From: JBMSHD01 sp049416425
GTDB taxonomy: Bacteria > Pseudomonadota > Gammaproteobacteria > Francisellales > Francisellaceae
Assembly: GCA_049416425.1 (NCBI GenBank)
Contig: JBMSHD010000028.1
Coordinates: 1-19,779 of the forward strand
Direction: 5' to 3'
Length of the DNA stretch: 19,779 nt
The notes below the pieces were generated by a model. That model was not told the DNA's origin. It saw nothing but the letters and a program-made list of their open reading frames with translations, and made no database searches. Position numbers and translations under genes: made by a program. Positions 1 to 8,143 of this stretch are shown in pieces. Every line of letters begins with the position of its first letter. Positions within the stretch are counted from its first letter, which is position 1.

Positions 1-34
1 TTAGAATAAGCGCGATAGCAACTGAGCTGTCGTA

Positions 35-138
<104 letters not shown>

Positions 139-213
139 GCACAATCATGATGAGACAATCATCTCAGTAACTGATATTTATTAACAAATCCTTAAAAGTC
201 ACAATCTTTTCAC

Positions 214-242
214 TTGTCAGACCAGCAACACCCCGGTATACT
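214..242 (+). promoter_or_regulatory. sigma70-like promoter of the atp operon
   Basis: A -35 box TTGTCA (214-219, 5 of 6 consensus bases) is separated by 17 bp from a -10 box TATACT (237-242, 5 of 6). Transcription would start near 249, about 27 nt before the atpI start codon. No other comparably good promoter was noticed inside the operon, so the nine genes are probably transcribed from here. Confidence 0.75.
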
Positions 243-275
243 GCTTGGCGAAATTAGAAGGGTTTTGTAGAAAAA

Positions 276-647
276 ATGCTGGCGAACCGACAACTGTATA
301 AAAGACATTTTTTTGCCTTCCAGCTCTCGCTGTTGGTGCTTGGCTCGCTCATAAGTTTTTTATGGGGCGCGCCGTATGCTCTGGGATTTTTCTTGGGAGC
401 GGCATTGATGTTTTGTGCTAATGTTGTCTTTCTGCTGAGACTTTTTCTGCGCAAAGCTCAATATCATCCGCTGAAGGAAGTGGCGATATTGTATGCCTGC
501 GAATTTGCAAAACTCATTTTTGTTGCCGTGGGCACCGTGCTTTTGGCCATTTATGTGCAGCCTAAACTTCTGGCATTTGTGGCGGGGCTTATTAGCCTGC
601 AGTTGGCGATGTGGTTTATGCCCCTGTTTATGAAATTGAAAATTTAA
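276..647 (+). CDS. atpI: ATP synthase accessory protein I (AtpI)
   Basis: This 123-residue protein is almost entirely hydrophobic. It has about four membrane segments, at roughly residues 13-30, 33-53, 67-90 and 95-117, with a short basic N-terminus. Its size and its place as first gene before atpB match AtpI of proteobacterial atp operons, a non-subunit membrane protein linked in the literature to c-ring assembly or stability. The sequence of this family is poorly conserved, so the call rests mainly on topology and position. The ATG at 276 follows a purine-rich stretch but only a modest Shine-Dalgarno match. It lies about 27 nt downstream of the predicted transcription start. The gap to atpB is 29 bp. 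Confidence 0.85.
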   Translation: MLANRQLYKRHFFAFQLSLLVLGSLISFLWGAPYALGFFLGAALMFCANVVFLLRLFLRKAQYHPLKEVAILYACEFAKLIFVAVGTVLLAIYVQPKLLAFVAGLISLQLAMWFMPLFMKLKI

Positions 648-676
648 TAACCTTAAAAAAATGAAGAGAAGAAGTT

Positions 677-1465
677 ATGGCGCAAGGTGAACTTTTAACC
701 TCCTCAGAATATGTGAAACACCATCTGCATCACTGGCAGATCAAACTGGGTGATTCGGCATTCTGGACGCTCAATATCGATACTTTGATTGTCAGTATCG
801 CACTGGGTGTGTTGTTTCTGGGGCTTATGTATGCGGCTGCCAGAAAGGCAAAGGCGGCTGAGCCTGGAAAATGGCAGAACTTCGTCGAGATGACGCTGGA
901 GTGGATCGATAATTCTGTGGCCAGCACCTATCACTATAAGCGTGATTTCGTCACGCCACTGGCGGCGACGATTTTTATCTGGGTGCTGCTGATGAACTTT
1001 ATGGACTTGATTCCTGTTGATCTTATGGGCTGGTTGATTGCGCATCTGGGCGGCTCATCTGAGAATTATTTCCGCCTCGTGCCAACGGCCGATCCAAATC
1101 TGACGTTTGGATTGTCGATCAGTGTGTTTATGTTGATTATTTTTTATAACTTAAAAGCCAAAGGCGGTTTTGGCAGTCTGAAAGAATTATTCAGCGCACC
1201 TTTTGGAATCTGGCTGTTTCCATTGAACATTGCCTTTAGAATCATCGATGAAGTCGTTAAACCGCTTTCATTGTCTCTGCGTTTGTATGGTAATCTTTTT
1301 GCCGGAGAGCTCATCTTTATTTTGATTGCACTTCTGCCTTGGTGGATTCAATGGACATTGGGAGGGTTGTGGGCAATCTTCCATATTCTGGTTATCGTCA
1401 TTCAGGCCTTCGTGTTCATGATGCTGACGGTGGTCTATCTGAATCTGGCGCAAGAAGCGCATTAA
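677..1465 (+). CDS. atpB: F1Fo ATP synthase subunit a
   Basis: The 262-residue integral membrane stator subunit forms the proton half-channels next to the c-ring. The C-terminal half carries the family signature LSLSLRLYGNLFAGELIF. R202 is the essential arginine (E. coli R210), E211 corresponds to E. coli E219, and H236 in AIFHILVIVIQAF corresponds to H245. The N-terminus (HHLHHWQ) and the NFMDLIPVD segment are also typical. The length is close to the E. coli protein (271). An AGAGAAGAAG purine tract precedes the ATG at 677. It is the second gene of the operon and is expected to work with subunits b and c in the membrane. No unusual change was seen in the channel residues. Confidence 0.98.
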   Translation: MAQGELLTSSEYVKHHLHHWQIKLGDSAFWTLNIDTLIVSIALGVLFLGLMYAAARKAKAAEPGKWQNFVEMTLEWIDNSVASTYHYKRDFVTPLAATIFIWVLLMNFMDLIPVDLMGWLIAHLGGSSENYFRLVPTADPNLTFGLSISVFMLIIFYNLKAKGGFGSLKELFSAPFGIWLFPLNIAFRIIDEVVKPLSLSLRLYGNLFAGELIFILIALLPWWIQWTLGGLWAIFHILVIVIQAFVFMMLTVVYLNLAQEAH

Positions 1466-1518
1466 CCCTATTTTAAGATAACAACAATTTAAATAACCAA
1501 AAACAGGAGAAAAACAAC
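1466..1518 (+). promoter_or_regulatory. A/U-rich translation-initiation region of atpE
   Basis: The 53-bp gap between atpB and atpE is very rich in A and T, shows no obvious hairpin, and ends in AGGAGA, 9 nt before the ATG. The E. coli atpE leader is a well-known U/A-rich translational enhancer that raises c-subunit synthesis to match ring stoichiometry. This gap has the same position and base character, so the same role is inferred. Confidence 0.45.
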
Positions 1519-1824
1519 ATGAATATGTCACTACAAGTACTGGGTAACTTAAATGGTTTAACGGCCATTGCCGTCGCTCTTCTTATCGCCCTGCCGGCGT
1601 TGGGAACCGCTATTGGTTTCGGTGTTCTCGGCGGGAAATATCTGGAAGGTGTGGCTCGCCAACCCGAATTAAGCGGCATGTTGCTCGGTCGGATGTTTAT
1701 CGTTGCCGCTTTCGTTGATGCATTTGCCGCCATTTCAATCGCCATCGGTTTCCTGGTTCTTTATGCTAATCCTTTGGCTATCAATGGTCTTGCCGAAGCT
1801 GCGACTAAAGCCCTGGGTGCATAA
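1519..1824 (+). CDS. atpE: F1Fo ATP synthase subunit c
   Basis: This proteolipid forms the rotor ring and has two membrane helices joined by a polar loop. The loop signature ARQPEL is at residues 46-51, and the proton-carrying carboxylate is D67 in FVDAF. The glycine-rich first helix GTAIGFGVLGG packs neighbouring c subunits. At 101 residues it is longer than the 79-residue E. coli protein, mainly through a C-terminal extension (about residues 84-101, NPLAINGLAEAATKALGA) and a few extra N-terminal residues. Residue 70, where E. coli has P64, is alanine. Residue 26, where E. coli has A20, is proline. Translation starts at ATG 1519 after a clear AGGAGA site, behind an A/T-rich leader. Confidence 0.97.
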   Translation: MNMSLQVLGNLNGLTAIAVALLIALPALGTAIGFGVLGGKYLEGVARQPELSGMLLGRMFIVAAFVDAFAAISIAIGFLVLYANPLAINGLAEAATKALGA

Positions 1825-1859
1825 GTTATTTTCATGAGCGTATCCAAAGAGGAGAAATC

Positions 1860-2330
1860 ATGGATATTAATGTGACATTAATTGGCCAGATGATCACCTT
1901 TGCGATCTTCGTCGGTTTCACGATGAAATTCGTATGGCCACCGCTTAGAAAGGCGATGAATGATCGTAAAGATAAGATTGCAGAAGGTTTGGCTTCAGCT
2001 GACAGAGCCGAAAAAGAGCTTGAAGTTGCCAGAAGAAAAGCGAATGACTTGATTCATGACGCCAAAGCGCAGGCGACTAAAATTATCGAGCAGGCTAATA
2101 AGCGAGCCATCTTGATCGATGAGGAAGCCAAAGAGATGGCCAGAGTCGATGCCGAACGAATTCGTAAGGTTGCCAACGATGAGATTGAAGCCGAGCGACG
2201 CGCCTTGAAACATGAGCTCAGAAAAGAAGTTGTCGCCGTTGCGGTAGCCGGTGCTGAGAAACTCATTCACAAAAACATCGATACGGCAACGAATAGTCAG
2301 TTACTCGAAGCGCTGGCATCTGAGCTGTAA
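1860..2330 (+). CDS. atpF: F1Fo ATP synthase subunit b
   Basis: The 156-residue peripheral-stalk subunit has the same length as E. coli b. A single N-terminal membrane helix (about residues 4-26, ending FVWPPL) is followed by a long charged alpha-helical region rich in Ala, Glu, Lys and Arg. This region should form the right-handed coiled-coil dimer that links subunit a to delta and alpha. The C-terminus AGAEKLIHKNID...LLEALASEL is typical of the delta-binding end. A strong site AGAGGAGA (1848-1855) lies 4 nt before the ATG at 1860. One gene encodes b here, with no separate b' subunit, as expected for a homodimeric stalk. The gap to atpH is 15 bp. Confidence 0.97.
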   Translation: MDINVTLIGQMITFAIFVGFTMKFVWPPLRKAMNDRKDKIAEGLASADRAEKELEVARRKANDLIHDAKAQATKIIEQANKRAILIDEEAKEMARVDAERIRKVANDEIEAERRALKHELRKEVVAVAVAGAEKLIHKNIDTATNSQLLEALASEL

Positions 2331-2345
2331 GTAAGAGGATAGACG

Positions 2346-2882
2346 ATGGCAGATATGACCAGCATTGCACGTCCTTATGCCAGGGCGGCTTATGAATACG
2401 CAAAAGAGCATCAAGTTGCGAAGAACTGGCTTTATATGCTTGACGCTTGTGTGACGTGCATCGAAGATCCACGCATCATGGCGCTGATAGATAATCCTCA
2501 ATACTCCGAGGGTGATGTGGCCAGTATCATTATCGAAACACTCACGGATGTGCTGGATCAACATGGTGTTAATTTCGTTAAAATCCTGTCACATTATAAG
2601 CGGCTGCTGATTTTGCCTGAAATATTGAAGCTGTTTGTGATCTATAAATCACAGGATGAACGCAAAAAGACGGCACGTATCACATTAGCCTACGAGGCAA
2701 CAGATCAGTATCTGTCGGTGTTAAAAGACAAATTACAGACGCGTTTTAGGTGCGATATTGAGCTTGAGACGCATATTGACCCTGAAATCATTGGTGGTGC
2801 TGTCATAGAGGTTGACGATACGATTATTGATGGTTCATTGCGCGGCAGGTTGAAAAACATGCAGAATGTGCTGCAGGCCTGA
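2346..2882 (+). CDS. atpH: F1Fo ATP synthase subunit delta
   Basis: The 178-residue soluble subunit caps F1 and binds the b-subunit stalk; E. coli delta is 177 residues. The N-terminal helical domain starts with the family pattern SIARPYARAAYEYAKEH. The C-terminal part contains the conserved DPEIIGGAVIEVDDTIIDGSLRGRLKNM segment, whose GG-V-D-IDGS-R-L residues mark OSCP/delta proteins. An AAGAGGA site precedes the ATG. The gene is in its canonical place between atpF and atpA. It is more divergent than alpha and beta, as usual for this subunit. Confidence 0.97.
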   Translation: MADMTSIARPYARAAYEYAKEHQVAKNWLYMLDACVTCIEDPRIMALIDNPQYSEGDVASIIIETLTDVLDQHGVNFVKILSHYKRLLILPEILKLFVIYKSQDERKKTARITLAYEATDQYLSVLKDKLQTRFRCDIELETHIDPEIIGGAVIEVDDTIIDGSLRGRLKNMQNVLQA

Positions 2883-2934
2883 TTTGACAAGAATTGAAAA
2901 TCGATAAATTTTTTAAGAGGTAGGTAGAAGGCTT

Positions 2935-4476
2935 ATGCAATTAAGTTCAGCAGAGATAAGCGGTTTGATCAAAGAGCGAATCGCTAAATTTGACAATCGT
3001 GCCGAGACCAAAACGGAAGGCACAATCGTCAGTGTATCGGATGGAATTATTCGAATTCACGGGTTAAATGAGGTCGCCTCTGGTGAGATGATTGAGCTGC
3101 CAGGCGGTGTTTATGGTCTGGCGCTAAACTTGGAGCAGGACTCCGTCGGTGCGGTGGTGCTGGGCGATTATGAACATATTCAAGAGGGACAAAAGGCCTA
3201 TTGTACAGGCAGAATTCTTGAAGTTCCGGTCGGTGAGGCATTGCTTGGACGTGTTGTCGATGCCTTGGGTAATCCAATTGATGGCAAGGGCGAGATCAAA
3301 ACAAATGTAAGCTCTCCCGTTGAAAAAGTCGCTCCAGGCGTTATCTGGCGTCAGTCTGTTGATCAGCCAGTGCAAACTGGTATCAAGGCCATCGACGCCA
3401 TGGTGCCAATCGGTCGAGGTCAGCGCGAGCTTATCATCGGTGACAGACAGACCGGTAAAACGGCCGTTGCCATCGATGCCATTATCAACCAGAAAGATAC
3501 CGGTGTGAAGTGTATCTATGTTGCTATTGGGCAGAAAGCCTCATCGGTTGCCGATGTGGTCAGACGTTTGGAAGAACATGGTGCCATGGATCATACCATT
3601 ATCGTGGCGGCCAATGCCTCAGATTCTGCGGCACTTCAGTATTTGGCTGCTTATTCCGGTTGTGCCATGGGTGAATATTTCCGCGATCGTGGTCAAGATG
3701 CGCTTATCGTCTATGATGATCTGACAAAACAGGCTTGGGCCTATCGTCAGATTTCACTGCTTCTGCGTCGGCCGCCAGGTCGTGAAGCCTATCCTGGGGA
3801 TGTGTTCTATCTTCACTCTCGCCTTTTAGAGCGCGCCGCACGTGTCAATGCCGAGTATGTTGAGAAATACACCAATGGTGAAGTGAAAGGTAAAACGGGT
3901 TCGTTGACGGCATTGCCAATTATCGAGACTCAGGCCGGCGATATTTCAGCCTTCGTGCCAACCAACGTCATCTCAATTACCGATGGTCAGATCTTTTTGG
4001 AAACCGATTTGTTTAATGCTGGTATTCGCCCGGCGATCAATGCCGGTAATTCGGTATCTCGTGTTGGTGGTTCGGCACAGACCAAGATCATCAAGAAACT
4101 AGGTGGCGGTGTGCGTCTGGCTTTGGCTCAATATCGCGAACTTGAAGCCTTTGCTCAGTTTGCCTCCGATTTGGATGACGCCACGCGTGCACAGTTAAGA
4201 CGTGGTGAGCGCGTCATGGAGCTGATGAAACAGAAGCAATTTCATCCTTTAACCATTGCTAAAATGGCTTTATCGCTTTATGCGGCGGATAAGGGGCATC
4301 TCGATGATATCGAGCTACATAAGATATCCAGCTTTGAAACCGCTTTGCATGAATTTGCAGAGGCTCAATATGCATCTGTGATGAATGAGCTCAACAAACA
4401 TTGCAATTATAATGATGAAATCGCCGAGCAGTTTGAGAAAATCATCAAAGAATGCAAAGCCACTCAGGCGTGGTAA
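2935..4476 (+). CDS. atpA: F1Fo ATP synthase subunit alpha
   Basis: The 513-residue regulatory nucleotide-binding subunit of the F1 hexamer has exactly the E. coli alpha length. It has an N-terminal beta-barrel domain (about 1-95), a central P-loop domain with Walker A GDRQTGKT (169-176), and a C-terminal helical domain. The signature PAINAGNSVSRVGGSAQ, around residues 363-380, holds the arginine finger (near R376) that completes the catalytic site on beta. The start ATG at 2935 lies behind a purine-rich leader with two possible Shine-Dalgarno pieces (AGAGG and GAAGG). The 52-bp gap from atpH is the second largest within the operon. No missing residue was noticed. Confidence 0.99.
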   Translation: MQLSSAEISGLIKERIAKFDNRAETKTEGTIVSVSDGIIRIHGLNEVASGEMIELPGGVYGLALNLEQDSVGAVVLGDYEHIQEGQKAYCTGRILEVPVGEALLGRVVDALGNPIDGKGEIKTNVSSPVEKVAPGVIWRQSVDQPVQTGIKAIDAMVPIGRGQRELIIGDRQTGKTAVAIDAIINQKDTGVKCIYVAIGQKASSVADVVRRLEEHGAMDHTIIVAANASDSAALQYLAAYSGCAMGEYFRDRGQDALIVYDDLTKQAWAYRQISLLLRRPPGREAYPGDVFYLHSRLLERAARVNAEYVEKYTNGEVKGKTGSLTALPIIETQAGDISAFVPTNVISITDGQIFLETDLFNAGIRPAINAGNSVSRVGGSAQTKIIKKLGGGVRLALAQYRELEAFAQFASDLDDATRAQLRRGERVMELMKQKQFHPLTIAKMALSLYAADKGHLDDIELHKISSFETALHEFAEAQYASVMNELNKHCNYNDEIAEQFEKIIKECKATQAW

Positions 4477-4486
4477 GGAGTAGCCT

Positions 4487-5356
4487 ATGTCCAGTAGTCG
4501 TGAGATTCGAAACAAGATAAAGAGTGTACAGAATACTCAGAAAATCACGCGGGCGATGGAGTTAGTCGCAGCGAGTAAAATGCGAAAAGCCCGAGATCGT
4601 ATGGAGGCTGCACGCCCTTATGCACAATATGCGCGTGATATCATAGCACATGCGACTCGCGCCAGCATGGAGTATTCCCATCCGTATTTCCAGGCGCGTA
4701 CGGTTAAACGAGCCGGTTTAATTGTAGTGGCTACCGATCGCGGCTTGTGCGGTGGTCTTAATATCAACCTGTTTAAGCTGGTGCTGAAAAAGATAAGAGC
4801 GTTTCAAAACGATAAAGTGCCAGTCGATCTTTGCGTTATCGGACAAAAAGCCGAGAGTTTTTTCCGCCGACTTCATGGTATAAATATCATATCGGCTGCA
4901 AATTTCAGTGATGGTTCGAGCACTATCTCGGCCATAACGGGTTCTATTTCTGTGATGATTTCAGCATTTGATAATAAAGAAATCGATGCGCTTTATCTGT
5001 TTAGCAATCAGTTTGTCAACACCATCAAACAAAAACCTCATGCCGATCAGCTGTTGCCGATTTCATTGCCTGAGGTTGACAGTGAAAAATCACAAGGGCA
5101 ATGGGATTATATTTATGAGCCAGGCGCCAAACGTGTGCTTGATGTGCTGTTGGTGCGCTATATTGAGTCACAGGTCTATAGCAGTGTTGTTGAGAATCTG
5201 GCTTGTGAACAGGCTGCTCGCATGTTGGCGATGAAAAATGCTACAGATAACGCCGGTGAGATCATCGATTCACTGAAACTGAAATTTAACAAGGCTCGTC
5301 AGGCTATGATTACGCAAGAGCTGTCCGAGATTGTATCGGGTGCGGCAGCGGTTTAA
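4487..5356 (+). CDS. atpG: F1Fo ATP synthase subunit gamma
   Basis: The 289-residue central rotor shaft turns inside the alpha3beta3 hexamer and couples the c-ring to catalysis. The long N-terminal helix has the conserved pattern REIRNKIKSVQNTQKITRAMELVAASKMRKA. The middle domain carries TDRGLCGGLN, and the C-terminal helix carries the family signature around ARMLAMKNATDNAGEIIDSLKLKFNKARQA. It is two residues longer than E. coli gamma. A strong TAAGGAG site overlaps the stop codon of atpA (4474-4476), and the two genes are 10 bp apart, so their translation is probably coupled. Confidence 0.99.
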   Translation: MSSSREIRNKIKSVQNTQKITRAMELVAASKMRKARDRMEAARPYAQYARDIIAHATRASMEYSHPYFQARTVKRAGLIVVATDRGLCGGLNINLFKLVLKKIRAFQNDKVPVDLCVIGQKAESFFRRLHGINIISAANFSDGSSTISAITGSISVMISAFDNKEIDALYLFSNQFVNTIKQKPHADQLLPISLPEVDSEKSQGQWDYIYEPGAKRVLDVLLVRYIESQVYSSVVENLACEQAARMLAMKNATDNAGEIIDSLKLKFNKARQAMITQELSEIVSGAAAV

Positions 5357-5389
5357 GCAAAGAGTTTTTAGCTTTAAGAGGAATATAAT

Positions 5390-6766
5390 ATGAGTATGGG
5401 TAAAATCAATCAAATCATCGGCGCGGTTGTGGATGTCTCCTTTCCACGTGATCAGGTGCCAAAAGTCTACGATGCGCTTGTTGTGACCGAAGTTAATCTG
5501 ACGCTTGAAGTTCAGCAGGAAATTGGAGATGGTGTTGTTCGTACCATCGCCATGGGAGCTTCTGATGGTCTTAAACGTGGTATGGATGTCAAAAATACAC
5601 ATGCCCCGATTTCGGTTCCAGTAGGGCATGCTACCTTGGGACGGATCATGGATGTGTTGGGTAATCCAATCGATGAAGCTGGTCCAATTAATGCCGAGCG
5701 TAAAGACCCGATTCACAGAGCTGCTCCATCGTTTGCCGATCAAGCGTTAAGCGCTGAGATTCTAGAGACAGGTATTAAAGTTATTGACCTGATCTGTCCA
5801 TTTGCCAAAGGGGGTAAAGTTGGGCTATTTGGTGGAGCCGGCGTTGGTAAAACTGTCACTATGATGGAGCTTATCAACAACATCGCCAAAGAGCATAGCG
5901 GTTATTCCGTGTTTGCTGGAGTTGGTGAGCGTACGCGTGAAGGTAATGACTTTTATCATGAAATGAAAGAGTCTAACGTACTGGACAAGGTATCACTGGT
6001 CTATGGCCAGATGAATGAGCCGCCAGGTAACCGTCTGCGTGTCGCCCTGACTGGTTTGACGATTGCCGAGAGTTTTCGTGATGAGAACCGTGATGTGCTG
6101 ATGTTTATCGATAACATCTACCGTTATACGCTGGCAGGAACCGAAGTATCTGCCCTTTTGGGGCGGATGCCATCTGCCGTTGGCTATCAGCCGACGCTGG
6201 CGTATGAGATGGGCGTGCTTCAGGAGCGGATTACCTCGACCAAGACCGGTTCGATCACCTCGGTTCAGGCCGTCTACGTTCCTGCGGATGATTTGACGGA
6301 TCCATCTCCGGCAACGACATTCTCTCATCTGGATGCCACAATCGTGTTATCGCGCCAGATTGCCGAGCTTGGCATTTATCCTGCGGTTGATCCGCTGGAT
6401 TCCACCTCTCGTCAGCTCGATCCGCTTGTTGTTGGTTATGAGCATTATGAAGTCGCACGTAAGGTTCAGGAAACGCTTCAGCGCTATAAAGAGTTAAAAG
6501 ATATCATCGCCATTCTAGGCATGGATGAGCTGTCTGAAGAAGACAAACTTACGGTCGCGCGTGCTCGTAAGATTCAACGCTTTTTATCTCAACCATTTCA
6601 TGTGGCAGAGGTCTTTACCGGCAACCCTGGTAAATACGTGCCGCTTAAAGATACCATTGCCAGTTTCAAGGCAATCGTTGAAGGTGAATATGACCATCTT
6701 CCAGAGCAGGCTTTTTATATGGTTGGTACTATTGAAGAGGCTATTGAGAAGGCAAAATCACTGTAA
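5390..6766 (+). CDS. atpD: F1Fo ATP synthase subunit beta (catalytic)
   Basis: The 458-residue catalytic subunit makes or hydrolyses ATP. Walker A GGAGVGKT is at 148-155. The catalytic glutamate is E180 in GVGERTREGND (E. coli E181), and the neighbouring R181 is also kept. IDNIYRYTLAGTEVSALLGRMPSAVGYQPTLA and the DELSEED loop near the C-terminus are typical. ATG 5390 is chosen over ATG 5396 because AAGAGGA (5376-5382) lies 7 nt before the first and 13 nt before the second. The protein is extremely similar to E. coli AtpD over its whole length and shows no defect. Confidence 0.99.
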   Translation: MSMGKINQIIGAVVDVSFPRDQVPKVYDALVVTEVNLTLEVQQEIGDGVVRTIAMGASDGLKRGMDVKNTHAPISVPVGHATLGRIMDVLGNPIDEAGPINAERKDPIHRAAPSFADQALSAEILETGIKVIDLICPFAKGGKVGLFGGAGVGKTVTMMELINNIAKEHSGYSVFAGVGERTREGNDFYHEMKESNVLDKVSLVYGQMNEPPGNRLRVALTGLTIAESFRDENRDVLMFIDNIYRYTLAGTEVSALLGRMPSAVGYQPTLAYEMGVLQERITSTKTGSITSVQAVYVPADDLTDPSPATTFSHLDATIVLSRQIAELGIYPAVDPLDSTSRQLDPLVVGYEHYEVARKVQETLQRYKELKDIIAILGMDELSEEDKLTVARARKIQRFLSQPFHVAEVFTGNPGKYVPLKDTIASFKAIVEGEYDHLPEQAFYMVGTIEEAIEKAKSL

Positions 6767-6793
6767 ATCTGTGGTTAATTTAAGGTGAAAAAT

Positions 6794-7243
6794 ATGTCTG
6801 AAAAACTCTTGAAGGTCAATGTTGTCAGCCATGAGGGTTCGGTTTATGAGGCTGAGGCCAAAATGGTCAGTCTCAGAGGCAGTGATGGTGAGATGGGTAT
6901 TGCCTATGGACATACGCAACTGCTATCTACGGTGCCACCAGGTGTGGTTAGAATCGAGCGTGAAGGTGAGACGGATACGCTTTATATCTCCGGCGGTGTG
7001 GTAGAAGTTCAACCTCATGGCGTTATCATTCTCGCCGATGTCATGGAGCGGGCAAAAGATTTAAATGAAGCCGCCGCCGAGAAGGCTCGTCAGAATGCCA
7101 AACAAGTGCTGGAAAAAGGCAAGGACATGAGCAAGGTTGATGTCGAGGAAGCTCGTCAGATGCTGGCTGAAGCCGAAGCTAGATTGAAGGCACTGAAAAT
7201 TCTCAAAGGTGTCAATGCGTACTACGGTGATAGTGATAAGTAA
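6794..7243 (+). CDS. atpC: F1Fo ATP synthase subunit epsilon
   Basis: The 149-residue epsilon subunit sits on the foot of gamma and can inhibit ATP hydrolysis. It has an N-terminal beta-sandwich (about 1-85, with the typical VVSHEGSVYEAEAKMVSLRGSDGEMGI opening) and two C-terminal helices rich in Ala, Glu and Lys. The start at ATG 6794 is chosen because AAGGTG (6782-6787) is then a well-placed ribosome binding site. An in-frame GTG at 6785 lies inside that site and is unlikely to be used. This is the last gene of the operon. It ends only 9 bp from the 3' end of the convergent Bax-like gene. Confidence 0.96.
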   Translation: MSEKLLKVNVVSHEGSVYEAEAKMVSLRGSDGEMGIAYGHTQLLSTVPPGVVRIEREGETDTLYISGGVVEVQPHGVIILADVMERAKDLNEAAAEKARQNAKQVLEKGKDMSKVDVEEARQMLAEAEARLKALKILKGVNAYYGDSDK

Positions 7244-7252
7244 TCATTAAAA

Positions 7253-8023
7253 TTAGGAAGACGTTTTGTCATACTGGTAGAAATCATTGTATTTCATGGT
7301 ACTGATGATTCGATTGGCATATTGATTGCCTTCAAGCTGGGAGTAGTCACCCAGGTGCATCACCAGGGTATTGGCGTCAAAAGGTTGACCATTTTTAACC
7401 ATTTCTGCCCTGGTTTGTCGGAATCCTTCAAAGGCTGGTGCGCCATTTAACATATCAAAATAAGCCATGACGCTGTCTTTGGGCGATTTAAAGACTTGAA
7501 CCTCATCGATTGTGCCAGGTGCTCTTTCTCTGGCAACCATGCCACAACCCTGAACAAAGCAATGCTGACCAAAATAATTATTTCCTTCTCTGGCAAAGCG
7601 TGAAGTCCCCCAGCCACTTTCCAAAGCTGCCTGAGCCAATACCAGACTAGTGGGAATGGTGTTGACTTTAACAAGCAGCTGATCGATCAGCTCAATCTCG
7701 CTTGTTTGATTCAATGTTTTCTTTTCCTGATTAGTTTGATATTCACTCGCCAGTGTCCTTAAGGTTCGTTTCTGAAACTCGGTCAATTGAGCTCCACCAT
7801 TTAGACGGGATTGCATGACAAGAAGCTCATGGCGCTGAGACAGCACGGCTTTCTGCGCCTCAGTGATAAAAGGCAGCATATAGTCGACAAAAGTCTGCTT
7901 GCGTTCGGAAATGCTGGAGATTGCTGAGAAGTCAGGCGCTTTTTTCTGCTGCGGTGTACAGGCCGATACCAGCAAAGACAGGCAGGCTAAAAACAGAGAT
8001 ATAAAATAAAATTTTTTTAGCAT
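7253..8023 (-). CDS. Bax-like glucosaminidase lipoprotein (FlgJ/Bax, GH73-type domain)
   Basis: This is a 256-residue predicted lipoprotein. Residues 1-21 form a lipoprotein signal ending in lipobox VSAC, so C22 would be lipidated. The C-terminal half is a glucosaminidase domain of the Bax/FlgJ type. It contains PTSLVLAQAALESGWGTSRFA with the likely catalytic glutamate E135, then NNYFGQHCF, GTIDEVQVFKSPKDSVMAYFDMLN and YSQLEGNQYANRI. Such enzymes cut N-acetylglucosaminyl bonds in peptidoglycan. The closest family I recognise is E. coli Bax (about 274 residues), but the exact orthology is not certain. AAAGAGAT precedes the ATG at 8023. The gene lies 120 bp downstream of acnA on the same strand and could receive read-through. 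Confidence 0.85.
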   Translation of the reverse strand: MLKKFYFISLFLACLSLLVSACTPQQKKAPDFSAISSISERKQTFVDYMLPFITEAQKAVLSQRHELLVMQSRLNGGAQLTEFQKRTLRTLASEYQTNQEKKTLNQTSEIELIDQLLVKVNTIPTSLVLAQAALESGWGTSRFAREGNNYFGQHCFVQGCGMVARERAPGTIDEVQVFKSPKDSVMAYFDMLNGAPAFEGFRQTRAEMVKNGQPFDANTLVMHLGDYSQLEGNQYANRIISTMKYNDFYQYDKTSS

Positions 8024-8143
8024 GATTTTGATCTCTTTTATTCGGGTGATAAATAGAAGTCTAGATCAAAAGAGATAAAATGAAAACAATTTATAACTTA
8101 ATCTGCCTTTCCCTGGCGAAAGAATAAGAACAGATAAAACGTT

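Noticed and set aside
5270..5743. 157-codon frame antisense to atpG/atpD
   Set aside because: It lies opposite strongly conserved coding sequence and shows no family features; it is a shadow of the atpD codon pattern.
6785..6793. GTG 6785 as start of the epsilon subunit
   Set aside because: The codon lies inside the AAGGTG ribosome binding site; ATG 6794 has proper spacing and gives the normal MSEK-type N-terminus.
8031..8076. ATCTCTTTT / AAAAGAGAT inverted repeat before the Bax-like gene
   Set aside because: It is 9 bp of low-complexity sequence, and the left arm is just the complement of the gene's own ribosome binding site; it could be an operator but chance is as likely.
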